Counted from the stretch's first letter, positions 40,354-51,401 are shown. The stretch: 64,000 nucleotides of DNA from Oscillospiraceae bacterium (GCA_021769865.1 JAETSB010000002.1:124001-188000), one strand, 5' to 3'. Numbers and translations are program-made. The notes: a model not told the origin generated them from the letters alone.

Positions 40354-41421
40354 CTATTGTTGACCTTCTCCGTTCTTCAGCCGCTCCGCCGCGTCCGCCG
40401 TGACCAGGGCGTCGATGATCTCGTCCAGGTCGCCGTCCAGCACCGCGTCCAGCCGGTACACCGTCAGTCCGATCCGGTGCTCCACCACCTGGCTCTGGAG
40501 GAAGCGGTAGGTCCGCACCTTCTCGCTGCGCCACGCGCCGCCCACCTGGCTTCTCCGCTCCGAGGCGGCGGCGGCGTCCCGTTTTTCCCGTTCCCGCTGA
40601 TAGAGCCGGGAGCGGAGAACCCGCATGGCCTTGTCCTTGTTTTTGTACTGACTCCGCTCGTCCTGGCAGGTCACCACCGTCCCCGTGGGCAGGTGGGTGA
40701 TGCGGATGGCGGACTCGGTCTTGTTGATGTGCTGTCCCCCCGCGCCGGAGGAGCGGTAGGTGTCGATCTGCAGGTCCTTGGGGTCGATGGCCACGTCCAC
40801 CTCCTCCGCCTCCGGCAGGACCGCCACGGTGGCGGTGCTGGTCTGGATGCGGCCGCTGGACTCCGTTTCGGGGACCCGCTTCACCTGGTGGACGCCGCTC
40901 TCGAATTTCAGCCGGGAGAACACGTCCTCCCCCTCGATGAGCACGCCGCACTCCTTCACGCCCCCCAGCTCCGTCTCGTTCAGGCTGAGGACCTCCGTCC
41001 GCCAACCCCGGCGTTGGGCGTACATGGTGTACATCCGCAGCAATTCCCCGGCAAAGAGGGCCGCCTCCTCGCCGCCCACGCCGGCCCGGATCTCCAGGAT
41101 GACATTCCGGCCGTCGTTGGGGTCCCGGGGCAGGAGCAGCCGTTTCAGCTCCTCCCGGAGGCGCTCCGCCGCCTCTTTGGCGGCGGACAGCTCCTCCTGG
41201 GCCAGGGACTTCAGCTCCGGGTCCCGAAGCAGGGCCTCCGCCTCCTCCCGGCGGCGTTCCGCCGCCTTCAGGGCTTCGGCGGCCTCCACTACCGGCGTCA
41301 GCTCCTTCAATTCCCGCTGAATCGCCGCCAGCCGCGCCCCGTCGCCGTAGACGGCGGGGTCCGCCAGCTGAGACTCCAGGTCCTCCTTCCGCACCGCCAG
41401 CTTGTTTAGTCTTTCCAGCAT
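40354..41421 (-). CDS. prfA: Peptide chain release factor 1
   Basis: RF1 ends translation at UAA and UAG. The 355 residues include the N-terminal helical domain, the decoding region ([25 protein letters not shown], about 192-216) and the catalytic GGQ in [28 protein letters not shown] (about 222-249). The start at 41421 ([16 protein letters not shown]) has GGAG 7 nt upstream; an in-frame TTG lies 15 bases earlier. In many Firmicutes prfA is followed by prmC and then tsaC; here tsaC-coaE follows directly and prmC is absent from the window. Confidence 0.97.
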   Translation of the reverse strand: MLERLNKLAVRKEDLESQLADPAVYGDGARLAAIQRELKELTPVVEAAEALKAAERRREEAEALLRDPELKSLAQEELSAAKEAAERLREELKRLLLPRDPNDGRNVILEIRAGVGGEEAALFAGELLRMYTMYAQRRGWRTEVLSLNETELGGVKECGVLIEGEDVFSRLKFESGVHQVKRVPETESSGRIQTSTATVAVLPEAEEVDVAIDPKDLQIDTYRSSGAGGQHINKTESAIRITHLPTGTVVTCQDERSQYKNKDKAMRVLRSRLYQREREKRDAAAASERRSQVGGAWRSEKVRTYRFLQSQVVEHRIGLTVYRLDAVLDGDLDEIIDALVTADAAERLKNGEGQQ

Positions 41422-41466
41422 AGCATGTCTCCTCAAGAAAAAGATAGTCGTCGAAGCCGGAAAAAC

Positions 41467-41964
41467 CTATCGTCCGTTGGTCTGCAAAAATTCCTGGGTC
41501 TGGCGGAGGAACTCCTCCTGCCAGAAGGCGTAGCCCACAGAGCCGCTCCGCAGGGACACCGCCGTCCGGTGCCCGCAGGGGACGTAGCGGTCCATCTGCT
41601 CGAAGATCTCCTCGTTCTTGTCCTCACAGCCCCGGGTCAGCACGTAGGAGGCGTTGCGGATGTGCTTCCCGTTCTCCTTCAAAAAACTCCGCATCACCGA
41701 ACTGCACCGCCCCGCCCATACCGGAGACCCCACGATCACCAGGCGGTAGTCCGTCAGGGGAAACCGGGCGGGGCACTTCACGGTTGGCAGGGTCCGGCGC
41801 ATGGCGTCCACGCCGCACCGGAGCCAGCCGCCCCAGCCGCTGCGGTCCACGCTGTCCTGGAGCTCCGCCAGCTCGGCCCCCAGGGCCTTGGCGACCTCCT
41901 CCATGGCTTTTTTCGTGTTCCCCGTCCGGGAATAGTACACGCACAGCACGTTGTTCCATGCCAC
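41467..41964 (-). CDS. Flavodoxin
   Basis: The 165 residues begin VLCVYYSRTGNTKKAMEEVAKALGAELAEL, with the FMN phosphate loop SRTGNT, and contain YRLVIVGSPVWAGRCSSVMRSFLKE, the second flavin loop. It is a short-chain flavodoxin-like electron carrier, possibly replacing ferredoxin under iron limitation. The start is read as GTG (41964), with AAGGAG 11 nt upstream; an ATG closer to that site is out of frame. It lies within the long co-directional run, 21 nt after the DUF218 gene. Confidence 0.85.
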   Translation of the reverse strand: MAWNNVLCVYYSRTGNTKKAMEEVAKALGAELAELQDSVDRSGWGGWLRCGVDAMRRTLPTVKCPARFPLTDYRLVIVGSPVWAGRCSSVMRSFLKENGKHIRNASYVLTRGCEDKNEEIFEQMDRYVPCGHRTAVSLRSGSVGYAFWQEEFLRQTQEFLQTNGR

Positions 41965-41985
41965 TTGGCGTTCATCTCCTTTGGT

Positions 41986-42747
41986 TCAGTCGAACAATGC
42001 CGTCTTCACCACGGCAAAGGCCTCTCTCAAATAGTAATTCGCGGTAAGCCACCACCAGGGCAGCTCCGCCGGGACGTCGATAGTCCGCAGGCCCTGCTTC
42101 TGCGCGATCATGTGGGAGCGGAAGCAGTGAAAATCGTTGGTCACCACGGCGATCACCGCTGTCTCCGTGTCCAGACCGTATTCCTCCAGCAGCGCCTTGG
42201 AAAAGGCGAAATTCTGGGCGGTGTTGGTGGACTTCTCCTCCAGGAGAAGGCGGGCGTTTTCCGCCTCAACCTCCCCCCAAAGCGCCCGGCGCATGGCCTC
42301 CGCCTCGGAAATGGCCTCCCCGGCCCCTTGTCCTCCGGAGAGGACCACCGGAACGTCCGGGTGCTTTTCCAGGTAGACCGCCGCCGCCCGGATGCGGCTC
42401 CACAGCGCCGCCGAGGGGGTCTCGCCGTTGACCCCGGCCCCCAGGACGATGACCGCGTCCACGGGAAGGTTGGAGTTGTCCGCCTCTCCCCGGAAGATCA
42501 GCACCGCCTCGATGGACGCCAGGCACACAACGCCCAGCCCCACCCCGGCGCAGAACACTCGGAAGCAGACCTTCCCGGCTCGGGACCGCTTTGCCCACCA
42601 GCTCAGCAGCTCTCCGGCAATCCAAACGCCCAGGCATCCCCACAGGAAGTACCCGGCGAAGCGGATGCCGATGGGAACCATCGCCAGCGCCAGTCCCGCC
42701 AGGGCCAGCGCCAGCTGGCCGATCCGGCAAAGCTTTTTTGCCGTCAT
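41986..42747 (-). CDS. YdcF/SanA-type DUF218 membrane protein
   Basis: The 253 residues have two or three N-terminal hydrophobic segments (LALALAGLALAMVPIGIRFAGYFLWGCLGVWIAGELL and VFCAGVGLGVVCLASIEAVLIF). The DUF218 domain follows: VDAVIVLGAGVNGETPSAALWSRIRAAAVYLEKHPDVPVVLSGGQG (about 96-141), STNTAQNFAFSKALL and VTNDFHCFRSHMIAQKQGL. E. coli relatives (SanA, ElyC) affect envelope integrity. Its neighbours here make cell wall precursors (murF, ddl), consistent with an envelope role. It overlaps the ABC-F gene by 4 nt. Confidence 0.87.
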   Translation of the reverse strand: MTAKKLCRIGQLALALAGLALAMVPIGIRFAGYFLWGCLGVWIAGELLSWWAKRSRAGKVCFRVFCAGVGLGVVCLASIEAVLIFRGEADNSNLPVDAVIVLGAGVNGETPSAALWSRIRAAAVYLEKHPDVPVVLSGGQGAGEAISEAEAMRRALWGEVEAENARLLLEEKSTNTAQNFAFSKALLEEYGLDTETAVIAVVTNDFHCFRSHMIAQKQGLRTIDVPAELPWWWLTANYYLREAFAVVKTALFD

Positions 42748-44642
42748 GCCTCTCCGGCCTCCTCGCTGAGCTGTTCCCAGCGCTCGTAAAGGGCGTCCAG
42801 CTCTCCCTGGGCGGCCTCCCGCTCTTCCGTCAACTCCGTCAGCTTTTCGTAGTCGCAGGCGGCGGACTCCATGTCTGCCTCCAGGGCGGAAATCCGCTCC
42901 TCGGCCCTGGCGATGTCCCGCTCGCAGATGGTCAGCTGCCGCCGGGCCGTCTGCTGGGCCCGGTTTCCCCGGACGGGGCGCTCGGCCTTTTCCTTCGCGG
43001 GCTTCGGCGGCTCGGTCTTTGCCGCCTCCTCCTGGGCCTTCATCTGCCGGTACTGGGTGAAGCCGCAGGGATAATCCGTAATCGTCTCGTTCGCCAGCTC
43101 CCAGATGCGGGTGGCGAAGCGGTTGATGAAGTAGCGGTCGTGGCTGACGAACAGCAGCGTCCCGTCATAGGATTCCACCGCCTCCTCAATCCACTCCCGG
43201 GAGGCGATGTCCAGGTGGTTCGTGGGCTCGTCCAGGATGAGGAAGTTGATCTCCCCGTCCATCAGCATGCAGAGTCTCAGGCGGCTCTGCTCCCCGCCGG
43301 AGAGGACGGACACGGGCTTGAACACGTCCTCCCCCCGGAAGTCGTAAGCCGCCAGGCGGTTCCGGGCGCTCTGAGCGGAGAGGCCCCGCTTGGAGGCCAT
43401 CATGTTCTCCAGCAGGTTCCAATCCGGGTGGTCGAAGTGGATGATCTGGGGCAGGTAGGCGGGCTTCGCCTGGGGCCCCAGCTTGATGCGCCCGTCGTCG
43501 GGGTACAGCTCCCCCATAATCATCTTGATGAGGGTGGACTTCCCCGTGCCGTTGTCGCCGATGAGGGCGATCCGCTCGCCCCCCTCCACCTTCAGAGTGA
43601 TGTTGTCAAATAAATGCTTGTCCCCATAGGACTTGGCCACGTTCCGAATGCCCAACATCTCGTCCCCGTGGAACTCGGCGGTGGAAAAGCGGGCGTCCAT
43701 CTTTCGGGCCTTGGTGGGCTTGGCGGTGGTGCGCATCCGCTCAATGCGCCGCTCGATGTTGACGGCCCGGCGGTAGGTCTTGTCCATGCCCATGAAGGCC
43801 CAGACCCGCAGCTGCTCCGCCGCCTTTTCCAATTGCTCGATCTTCGCCTGTTCCTTCTGGTACTGCTTTAAGCGCTCCTGATAGCGGCGCTCCTTCTCCA
43901 CGGCGTAAAAGCTGTAGTTCCCGCTGTAGAATTCCGCCTTGCCGTTTTCGATTTCAATGACCCGGGTGACCACCCGGTCCAGGAAGTAGCGGTCGTGGGA
44001 AATAGCGACGACTGTGCCCCGGAAGCCCCGGATATACTCCTCCAGCCACTCCGTGGCGTGGAGGTCCAAATGGTTCGTGGGCTCGTCCAGCAGCAGAATG
44101 TCCGTGTCCTCCAGGATGAGCCGCCCCAGGTTCACCCGGGTCTTCTCCCCGCCGGAGAGGCTGTCGAAGAGCTGCTGCCGCTGCTCCTGGGAAATGGACA
44201 GGCCGTTGGCAATTTTATTCACGGCCACGTCGGTGTCATAGCCGCCGAAGACCTCGAACCGCTCGGAGAGGGACCCGTAGCGCCGCAGCAGCGCCGGGTC
44301 CATCTCCCCCGCCGCCATGCGGCCCTCCAGGGCCTCCATCTCCCTCGCCAGGCTCTCCAGCCGGGCAAAGGCGGAGCGGAGCACGTCCTCCACGGTGTAC
44401 CCCGCCGGGTAGACGGGAATCTGGGAGATCAGGCCCAGGCGATGGCCAGAGGCAACGGCCACCTGCCCCTCGTCGTGGTCCAGCTCTCCCGTCAATATGC
44501 GAAAGAGGGTGGTTTTGCCCGCGCCGTTCCGGCCCAGCAGGCCCACCCGCTCTCCCTGGTCAATCTGAAAGGTCAGGCCGTCCAGGACGTTATGCCCCAC
44601 CTCAAAGGACTTGACCAGGGAGTTTACCTGTATCTCAATCAT
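42744..44642 (-). CDS. ABC-F family ATPase
   Basis: The 632-residue soluble protein has two ABC cassettes and no membrane segments. Cassette 1 has Walker A LLGRNGAGKTT (about 36-46), signature LSGGEKTRVNLGRLIL and Walker B LLLDEPTNHLDLHATEWLEEYI. The interdomain linker spans roughly residues 240-330 (RRYQERLKQYQKEQAKIEQLEKAAEQL). Cassette 2 has LIGDNGTGKSTLIKMI and LSGGEQSRLRLCMLMDGEINFLILDEPTNHLDI. A charged coiled coil forms the C-terminus from about 540. ABC-F proteins act on the ribosome as translation factors or antibiotic-protection proteins. The type here resembles housekeeping YdiF-like members; resistance cannot be claimed. Confidence 0.94.
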   Translation of the reverse strand: MIEIQVNSLVKSFEVGHNVLDGLTFQIDQGERVGLLGRNGAGKTTLFRILTGELDHDEGQVAVASGHRLGLISQIPVYPAGYTVEDVLRSAFARLESLAREMEALEGRMAAGEMDPALLRRYGSLSERFEVFGGYDTDVAVNKIANGLSISQEQRQQLFDSLSGGEKTRVNLGRLILEDTDILLLDEPTNHLDLHATEWLEEYIRGFRGTVVAISHDRYFLDRVVTRVIEIENGKAEFYSGNYSFYAVEKERRYQERLKQYQKEQAKIEQLEKAAEQLRVWAFMGMDKTYRRAVNIERRIERMRTTAKPTKARKMDARFSTAEFHGDEMLGIRNVAKSYGDKHLFDNITLKVEGGERIALIGDNGTGKSTLIKMIMGELYPDDGRIKLGPQAKPAYLPQIIHFDHPDWNLLENMMASKRGLSAQSARNRLAAYDFRGEDVFKPVSVLSGGEQSRLRLCMLMDGEINFLILDEPTNHLDIASREWIEEAVESYDGTLLFVSHDRYFINRFATRIWELANETITDYPCGFTQYRQMKAQEEAAKTEPPKPAKEKAERPVRGNRAQQTARRQLTICERDIARAEERISALEADMESAACDYEKLTELTEEREAAQGELDALYERWEQLSEEAGEA

Positions 44643-44669
44643 AGCGCTCTATCGTTCATTCTCCAAATA

Positions 44670-46046
44670 TTATCGTTCTTGCAGCCGCTCCACCAGCCAG
44701 CCGAATTTCATGGCGTGGGAGGCCTTCACCAGCATGACGGTCCCCCGCTGCCCCAGCTGCTGCCGGAGCTCCGGGAGGGCCTCCTCTTTCGTGGGGAAGT
44801 ACAGCACGGACCCGCCGCTCTGGGCCGCGCCGTCGGCGATCTTCCCCGCCAGCTCTCCGCTGCCGATGGCGAACACCAGGTCGATCCCCAGCATGGCGGC
44901 CAGGGCCCCCATGTTGTAATGAGCCCGGTTTCCGATGTCCCCCAGCTCGCCCATGTCCCCCAGAACGGCCACCCGCTTGTCGCAGTCCGTCCGGGCCAGA
45001 ATTTCCAGCGCCGCCGCCACGGACTGGGGGTTGGCGTTGTAGCAGTCGTCCAGAAGCATCCGCCGGTCCGGCAGTCGGAGGACCCGCATCCGGCTGCCCG
45101 CCGGGACATAGGAGGCCGCCCCCCGGACGATCTCCTCCCGGCTGAGGCCCAGGGCCTCCCCCACCGTCACGGCAATGGCGGCGGTATAGGCCATGTGCTC
45201 CCCGGGGGCGGGGATGCTCAGAGAATAGCGGTCCTTTTCCGTGGCGATGGTGCAGCGGATGCCCTCCACGCCGTGGTCGGCGATCTCGGTAATCCGGGCC
45301 TGACAGTGCTCCGACTTGCCGCAGCGGACGGTCCGGAACGGGACCGCTACCGTGTCCAGCAGGGCGTCGTCGCCGTTCAAAACCGCCAGGCCGTCTTTTT
45401 TCAGGTGGGTGAAAATCTCGCACTTGGCTTTCAGGATGCCCTCCCGGCTTCCCAAATACTCAATGTGGGCGTCTCCGATGTTGGAGATGACGGCCACGTC
45501 GGGCCTCACCATTTCGGTGAGGTATTCGATCTCCCCGAAGTGGTTCATGCCGGTCTCGATGACCGCAGCCTGGTGCTCAGAGGTCAGGCCCAGCAGGGTC
45601 AGGGGCGTCCCCACGTCGTTGTTGTAGTTTTCCGGGGTTTTCCAGACCTTGAGCTTCGCCCCCAGCACGGCGGCGATCATCTCCTTGGTGGTGGTCTTCC
45701 CCACGCTGCCGGTGACCTGGATCACCGGGATGGAAAACCGGTCCCGGTAGGCCGAAGCCAGGGCCTTGAGGGCCAGCCGGGTGTCCGGGACCCGGATGTA
45801 AAATTTGTCCTCCCGGAGGGTCTCCGGCACCCGGGCGCAGAGGCACCCCGCCGCCCCGGCGTCCAGGGCCGCGTCGATGAAGTCGTGCCCGTCGAACCGC
45901 TCCCCCACCCAGGGCAGGAACAGGCAGCCGGGGGTCAACTTGCGGCTGTCGGTGCAGACCGCGGTGACGGCGGGGTCGTTCTCTCCGGGGTTCAGCCACA
46001 CGCCGTCCACGGCGGCGGCGATCTGGCGGGCAGTCATGGGCTCCAT
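44670..46046 (-). CDS. murF: UDP-N-acetylmuramoyl-tripeptide--D-alanyl-D-alanine ligase
   Basis: MurF adds the D-Ala-D-Ala dipeptide to the muramyl tripeptide in the cytoplasm. The 458 residues show an N-terminal substrate domain (VCTDSRKLTPGCLFLPWVGERFDGHDFI), the ATP loop VIQVTGSVGKTTTKEMI (about 106-122), NYNNDVGTPLTLLGL, ETGMNHFGEIEYLTEMVRPDVAVISNIGDAHIEYLGS and the C-terminal DDCYNANPQSVAAALEIL. The start at 46046 was chosen for GGAGG 8 nt upstream. It follows ddl after 47 nt, which supplies its dipeptide substrate. Confidence 0.96.
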   Translation of the reverse strand: MEPMTARQIAAAVDGVWLNPGENDPAVTAVCTDSRKLTPGCLFLPWVGERFDGHDFIDAALDAGAAGCLCARVPETLREDKFYIRVPDTRLALKALASAYRDRFSIPVIQVTGSVGKTTTKEMIAAVLGAKLKVWKTPENYNNDVGTPLTLLGLTSEHQAAVIETGMNHFGEIEYLTEMVRPDVAVISNIGDAHIEYLGSREGILKAKCEIFTHLKKDGLAVLNGDDALLDTVAVPFRTVRCGKSEHCQARITEIADHGVEGIRCTIATEKDRYSLSIPAPGEHMAYTAAIAVTVGEALGLSREEIVRGAASYVPAGSRMRVLRLPDRRMLLDDCYNANPQSVAAALEILARTDCDKRVAVLGDMGELGDIGNRAHYNMGALAAMLGIDLVFAIGSGELAGKIADGAAQSGGSVLYFPTKEEALPELRQQLGQRGTVMLVKASHAMKFGWLVERLQER

Positions 46047-46093
46047 TCCATCGTCCTCCCCGCGCCCTTCCGGGCGCGCTTTCTTTCTATGTA

Positions 46094-47146
46094 TTATCGG
46101 CGTTTGATGTCCAGGGACAGCCGCACGATCTCCTCGCACAGCTCGTCGTAGCTCATGCCGACCGCGGCGGCCTCCTGGGGCACGAAGCTGGTGGGGGTCA
46201 TCCCCGGCAGGGAGTTGGCCTCCAGGCACCAGAGCTTCCCGTCTTTGTCCAGGATCATGTCCGTCCGGGAGTAGACCTGAAGGCCCAGGGCCTTGTGGGC
46301 CCGGAGGGCCAGCTCCCCGGCGGCGGCGGACTCCGCCTCGGTCAGCGGGGCGGGGCAGATCTCCCGGGCGCCGCCCTTCTGGTACTTGGCGGCGTAGTCG
46401 AAGTCCTTCCCGGCGGGGGTGGTCTCCACGGCGGGCAGAGCCCGGTCCCCCAGGACCGCCACCGTCAGCTCCCGGCCGTAGATCCGCTCCTCCCAGATCA
46501 CCTGGCCGCCGAACCGGCGGACCTTTTCCAGCGCGTCCCGCAGCTCGCCCCGGTCCTCCGGCAGAAAGACCCCCAGGGAGGACCCGCCGGTGGTGCACTT
46601 GATCACGCAGGGCATGGGCAGCTCCTGGGCCAGGCGGCAGGTCTCCTCTGGTCCGTACTCCAGCACACCCCACCTGGGCGTGGGAACGCCTTCTGCGGTC
46701 ATGATCCGCTTGGCCACCGCCTTGTCCATGGCAACGCCGGAGGCCAGATACCCGGACCCGGTATAGGGCACTCCCAGCAGCTCCAGGGCCGCCTGGACCC
46801 TTCCGTCCTCCCCGTCCTGGCCGTGGAGGCCCAGGAACACGATGTCCGCCCGCTGGCACAGCTCCAGCACGTTGGGCCCGAAGACCCGGGGGCTCTGGTC
46901 CCTCCGGCTCCGCCGGACGGCCTCCAGGTCCGGGGCCGTGGTCTCGATCCGCGCGTCGGGGCACAGGCCGTCCGCCGCGTCGAAGAGGGTCTCCGGGTCC
47001 ACCGGAAGCTCCTCCAGCCCCAGAAACAAATCTACCAAAATGGCCCGGTGGCCCCTCTGGCGCAGCGCCCGGCAGATACCGGTGCCCGTCACCAGGGAGA
47101 CGGCCCGCTCGGTGGAGAGGCCCCCGGCCAATACAACAATCTTCAT
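46094..47146 (-). CDS. ddl: D-alanine--D-alanine ligase
   Basis: Ddl is the ATP-grasp enzyme joining two D-Ala. The 350 residues start MKIVVLAGGLSTERAVSLVTGTGICRAL. They include VFLGLHGQDGEDGRVQAALELLGVPYTGSG (about 99-128), PCVIKCTTGGSSLGVFL, and the metal-binding C-terminal block DMILDKDGKLWCLEANSLPGMTPTSFVPQEAAAVG. The start at 47146 has GGAGGAACTTGC upstream. It is the first gene of the long minus-strand run and probably drives murF as well. Nothing in the sequence shows a D-Lac or D-Ser preference. Confidence 0.95.
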   Translation of the reverse strand: MKIVVLAGGLSTERAVSLVTGTGICRALRQRGHRAILVDLFLGLEELPVDPETLFDAADGLCPDARIETTAPDLEAVRRSRRDQSPRVFGPNVLELCQRADIVFLGLHGQDGEDGRVQAALELLGVPYTGSGYLASGVAMDKAVAKRIMTAEGVPTPRWGVLEYGPEETCRLAQELPMPCVIKCTTGGSSLGVFLPEDRGELRDALEKVRRFGGQVIWEERIYGRELTVAVLGDRALPAVETTPAGKDFDYAAKYQKGGAREICPAPLTEAESAAAGELALRAHKALGLQVYSRTDMILDKDGKLWCLEANSLPGMTPTSFVPQEAAAVGMSYDELCEEIVRLSLDIKRR

Positions 47147-47181
47147 GCAAGTTCCTCCAGCTATGGTCATACTTTCATCTT

Positions 47182-47208
47182 ATTATAATCCGTTATAGTT
47201 TAGCACAA
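47182..47208 (-). promoter_or_regulatory. Candidate promoter of the ddl-murF run
   Basis: On the minus strand TATAAT (47182-47187) is a perfect -10. TTGTGC (47203-47208) is a possible -35 at a short 15-bp spacing. Confidence 0.5.
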
Positions 47209-47273
47209 GCGGCTCGTGAATACAACCGGCAAAACGCTTTTTTTACATTCCAGCCCCAAATCCGGGAAAGGGC

Positions 47274-47304
47274 TTGACATGGACCATACTCCATGTGATA
47301 CACT
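47274..47304 (+). promoter_or_regulatory. MerR-type promoter with 20-bp dyad in the spacer
   Basis: TTGACA (47274-47279) and TACACT (47299-47304) are 19 bp apart, longer than normal. The dyad ACATGGA-N6-TCCATGT (47277-47296) fills the spacer. This overlong spacer with a centred dyad is the hallmark of promoters activated by MerR-family regulators. No merR gene is in the window. Confidence 0.7.
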
Positions 47305-47359
47305 GTGTGCCAAATGATCCCCATATAAAATTACGGAAAATGAACGGTAAAGGAGAACG

Positions 47360-48487
47360 ATGATCATGGCTGAGACGTCCAAGGTCTACTTCGCGGATTT
47401 CCGCTGCCCCAGCTGGCGGGAGAACCTGCCCCAGAAACTGGCCCGCCTGATGATGACCGCCGGCTTTGGCGAGATCGACATGGAGGATAAATTCGTCGCC
47501 ATCAAGATGCACTTCGGCGAGCCGGGGAACCTGGCCTACCTCCGGCCCAACTGGGCCAAGGCCGTGGCGGACCTCGTCAAGTCCCAGGGGGGCAAGCCCT
47601 TCCTGACGGACTGCAACACTCTCTACGTCGGCGGGCGGAAGAACGCTCTGGACCACCTGGAATCCGCCTATGTCAACGGCTTCAACCCCTATGCCACCGG
47701 CTGCCACGTGATCATCGCCGACGGGCTGAAGGGCGCCGACGAGGTTTCCGTCCCCGTGGAGGGCGGCGAGTACGTGAAGGAGGCCAAGATCGGCCGGGCC
47801 GTCATGGACGCGGACGTGTTCGTCAGCCTCACCCACTTCAAGGGCCACGAGCAGGCGGGCATGGGCGGCGCCCTGAAAAACATCGGCATGGGCTGCGGCT
47901 CCCGGGCGGGCAAGATGGAGCAGCACAACTCCGGCAAGCCCTTCGTGAAGGCGGACAAGTGCATCGGCTGCCGGGCCTGCGCCAAGATCTGCGCCCATGA
48001 CGCGCCCCAGTTCGGCGCGGACGGCAAGGCGTCCATCAACACGGACAAATGCGTGGGCTGCGGCCGGTGCCTGGCGGTCTGCCCCAAGGACGCCATCGAC
48101 TGCCTCTACGACGAGGCCCCCACCATCCTGAACAAGAAGATCGCCGAGTACACCAAGGCCGTGGTGGCCGGGCGGCCCTGCTTCCACGTCTCCCTGGTGC
48201 TGGATATCTCCCCCAACTGCGACTGCCACGGGGAGAACGACGTGCCCATCGCCGCGGACGTGGGCATGTTCGCCTCCTTCGACCCGGTGGCCCTGGACCA
48301 GGCCTGCGCCGACGCGGTGGTGTCCCAGCCGCCGATGCCGGGCTCCGTGCTGTTTGACGAGGGCTTCGACTGCTCCTGCGGCGACGTCTTCCAGGCGGCC
48401 CACCCGGACACCCACTGGCAGACCTGCCTGGAGCACGCGGAAAAGCTGGGGCTTGGGTCCCGGAAGTACGAGCTTATCAAAATCTAA
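47360..48487 (+). CDS. DUF362 domain iron-sulfur protein with two [4Fe-4S] motifs
   Basis: The 375-residue protein joins a DUF362 domain (about 1-185, FADFRCPSWRENLPQKL, then VAIKMHFGEPGNLAYLRP and FVSLTHFKGHEQAGMGGALKNIGMGC) to a bacterial-type double ferredoxin insertion. The clusters are CIGCRACAKIC (about 200-210) and CVGCGRCLAVCPKDAI (about 230-245). The C-terminal part resumes DUF362 (VLDISPNCDCHGENDVPIAADVGMFASFDPVALDQAC). The role is presumably electron transfer or redox enzymology, with no defined reaction. AAAGGAG lies 4 nt before ATG 47360 and 10 nt before ATG 47366, so either may be used. Upstream is a MerR-type promoter; a terminator follows. Confidence 0.88.
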   Translation: MIMAETSKVYFADFRCPSWRENLPQKLARLMMTAGFGEIDMEDKFVAIKMHFGEPGNLAYLRPNWAKAVADLVKSQGGKPFLTDCNTLYVGGRKNALDHLESAYVNGFNPYATGCHVIIADGLKGADEVSVPVEGGEYVKEAKIGRAVMDADVFVSLTHFKGHEQAGMGGALKNIGMGCGSRAGKMEQHNSGKPFVKADKCIGCRACAKICAHDAPQFGADGKASINTDKCVGCGRCLAVCPKDAIDCLYDEAPTILNKKIAEYTKAVVAGRPCFHVSLVLDISPNCDCHGENDVPIAADVGMFASFDPVALDQACADAVVSQPPMPGSVLFDEGFDCSCGDVFQAAHPDTHWQTCLEHAEKLGLGSRKYELIKI

Positions 48488-48500
48488 CCGTTTCACAGGA

Positions 48501-48532
48501 AGAGGCGCGGCGTTCGGCCGCGCCTCTTTTTT
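48501..48532 (+). terminator. Terminator of the DUF362 gene
   Basis: AGAGGCGCGGC (48501-48511) pairs with GCCGCGCCTCT (48517-48527), running into TTTTTT. Confidence 0.92.
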
Positions 48533-48592
48533 CAGTTCTATCCTCCCTATCCCCCTCATACAATGCGGTATCACGACCGAGAGGTGGACAAC

Positions 48593-49207
48593 ATGACGAC
48601 GAAGAATGAAGTGCTGCTGGAGGGTTTGGTCCTGGGAGAGCCGGAGTGGTCCCACGAGAACCACGGCGCGCAGTTTTACCGCGTATACCTCCAGGTCCCC
48701 CGCCTCAGCGGCCAGGTGGACCTGCTGCCGGTGCTGCTGCCCGGGGCTCTGGCCGCTCAGGCGGCGGAGGGGCGGCTCCTCCGCGTCCGGGGGCAGCTCC
48801 GCTCCTTCAACAACCGCAGCGGCGTAGGCAGCCGCCTGGTGCTGACCGTCTACGCCCAGGAGCTCCAGCCGGGACTGGACGAGCCCCAGAACCAGATCAC
48901 CCTCTCCGGCGCCCTGTGCAAGCCCCCCATCTTCCGCCGAACCCCCCTGGGCCGCAGCATCTGCGACCTGATGCTGGCGGTGCCCCGGCGCTACGGCCGG
49001 GCGGACTACCTGCCGGTCATCGCCTGGGGCCAGCTGGCGGTAAAGGCCAGCCGCCTCCACGTGGGGGACCCCCTGGCCCTGGAGGGCCGGGTCCAAAGCC
49101 GTACATACCACAAGACCCTGGAGTCCGGGGAGACGGAGGAGCGGACGGCCTACGAGGTGTCCATGATGCGCTTGCTGGACCCGGAGGAAACGGAACAGGC
49201 CCCATAA
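48593..49207 (+). CDS. SSB-like protein with two OB folds
   Basis: The 204 residues appear to contain two consecutive single-stranded DNA-binding (OB) domains. The first, about 1-100, reads NEVLLEGLVLGEPEWSHENHGAQFYRVYLQVPRLSGQVDLLPVLLPG. The second, about 100-195, reads NQITLSGALCKPPIFRRTPLGRSICDLMLAVPRRYGRADYLPVIAWGQLAVKASRLHVGDPLALEGRVQSRTY and is closest to classical SSB. The acidic C-terminal tip of true SSB is absent (ends EETEQAP). It is therefore a paralogue, not the replication SSB. GAGAGGTGG precedes the ATG at 48593. Confidence 0.82.
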   Translation: MTTKNEVLLEGLVLGEPEWSHENHGAQFYRVYLQVPRLSGQVDLLPVLLPGALAAQAAEGRLLRVRGQLRSFNNRSGVGSRLVLTVYAQELQPGLDEPQNQITLSGALCKPPIFRRTPLGRSICDLMLAVPRRYGRADYLPVIAWGQLAVKASRLHVGDPLALEGRVQSRTYHKTLESGETEERTAYEVSMMRLLDPEETEQAP

Positions 49208-49212
49208 AGTCA

Positions 49213-49250
49213 AGGCGAAGGCCCTCCGCTTGAGCGGAGGGCCTTCGCCT
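49213..49250. repeat. 18-bp perfect inverted repeat without T-tract
   Basis: Positions 49213-49230 are the exact complement of 49233-49250, with only TG at the centre. It lies between the convergent SSB-like and hppA genes. Neither side has a run of T, so it may terminate poorly or protect 3' ends. Confidence 0.75.
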
Positions 49251-49280
49251 GTTGGAAAGGAAAAGAAGAAAAAGAAGCAA

Positions 49281-51401
<2,121 letters not shown>

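Noticed and set aside
42744..44642. Antibiotic-resistance ABC-F protein
   Set aside because: The interdomain linker and motifs look like the housekeeping ABC-F type; resistance members cannot be told from sequence by eye here.
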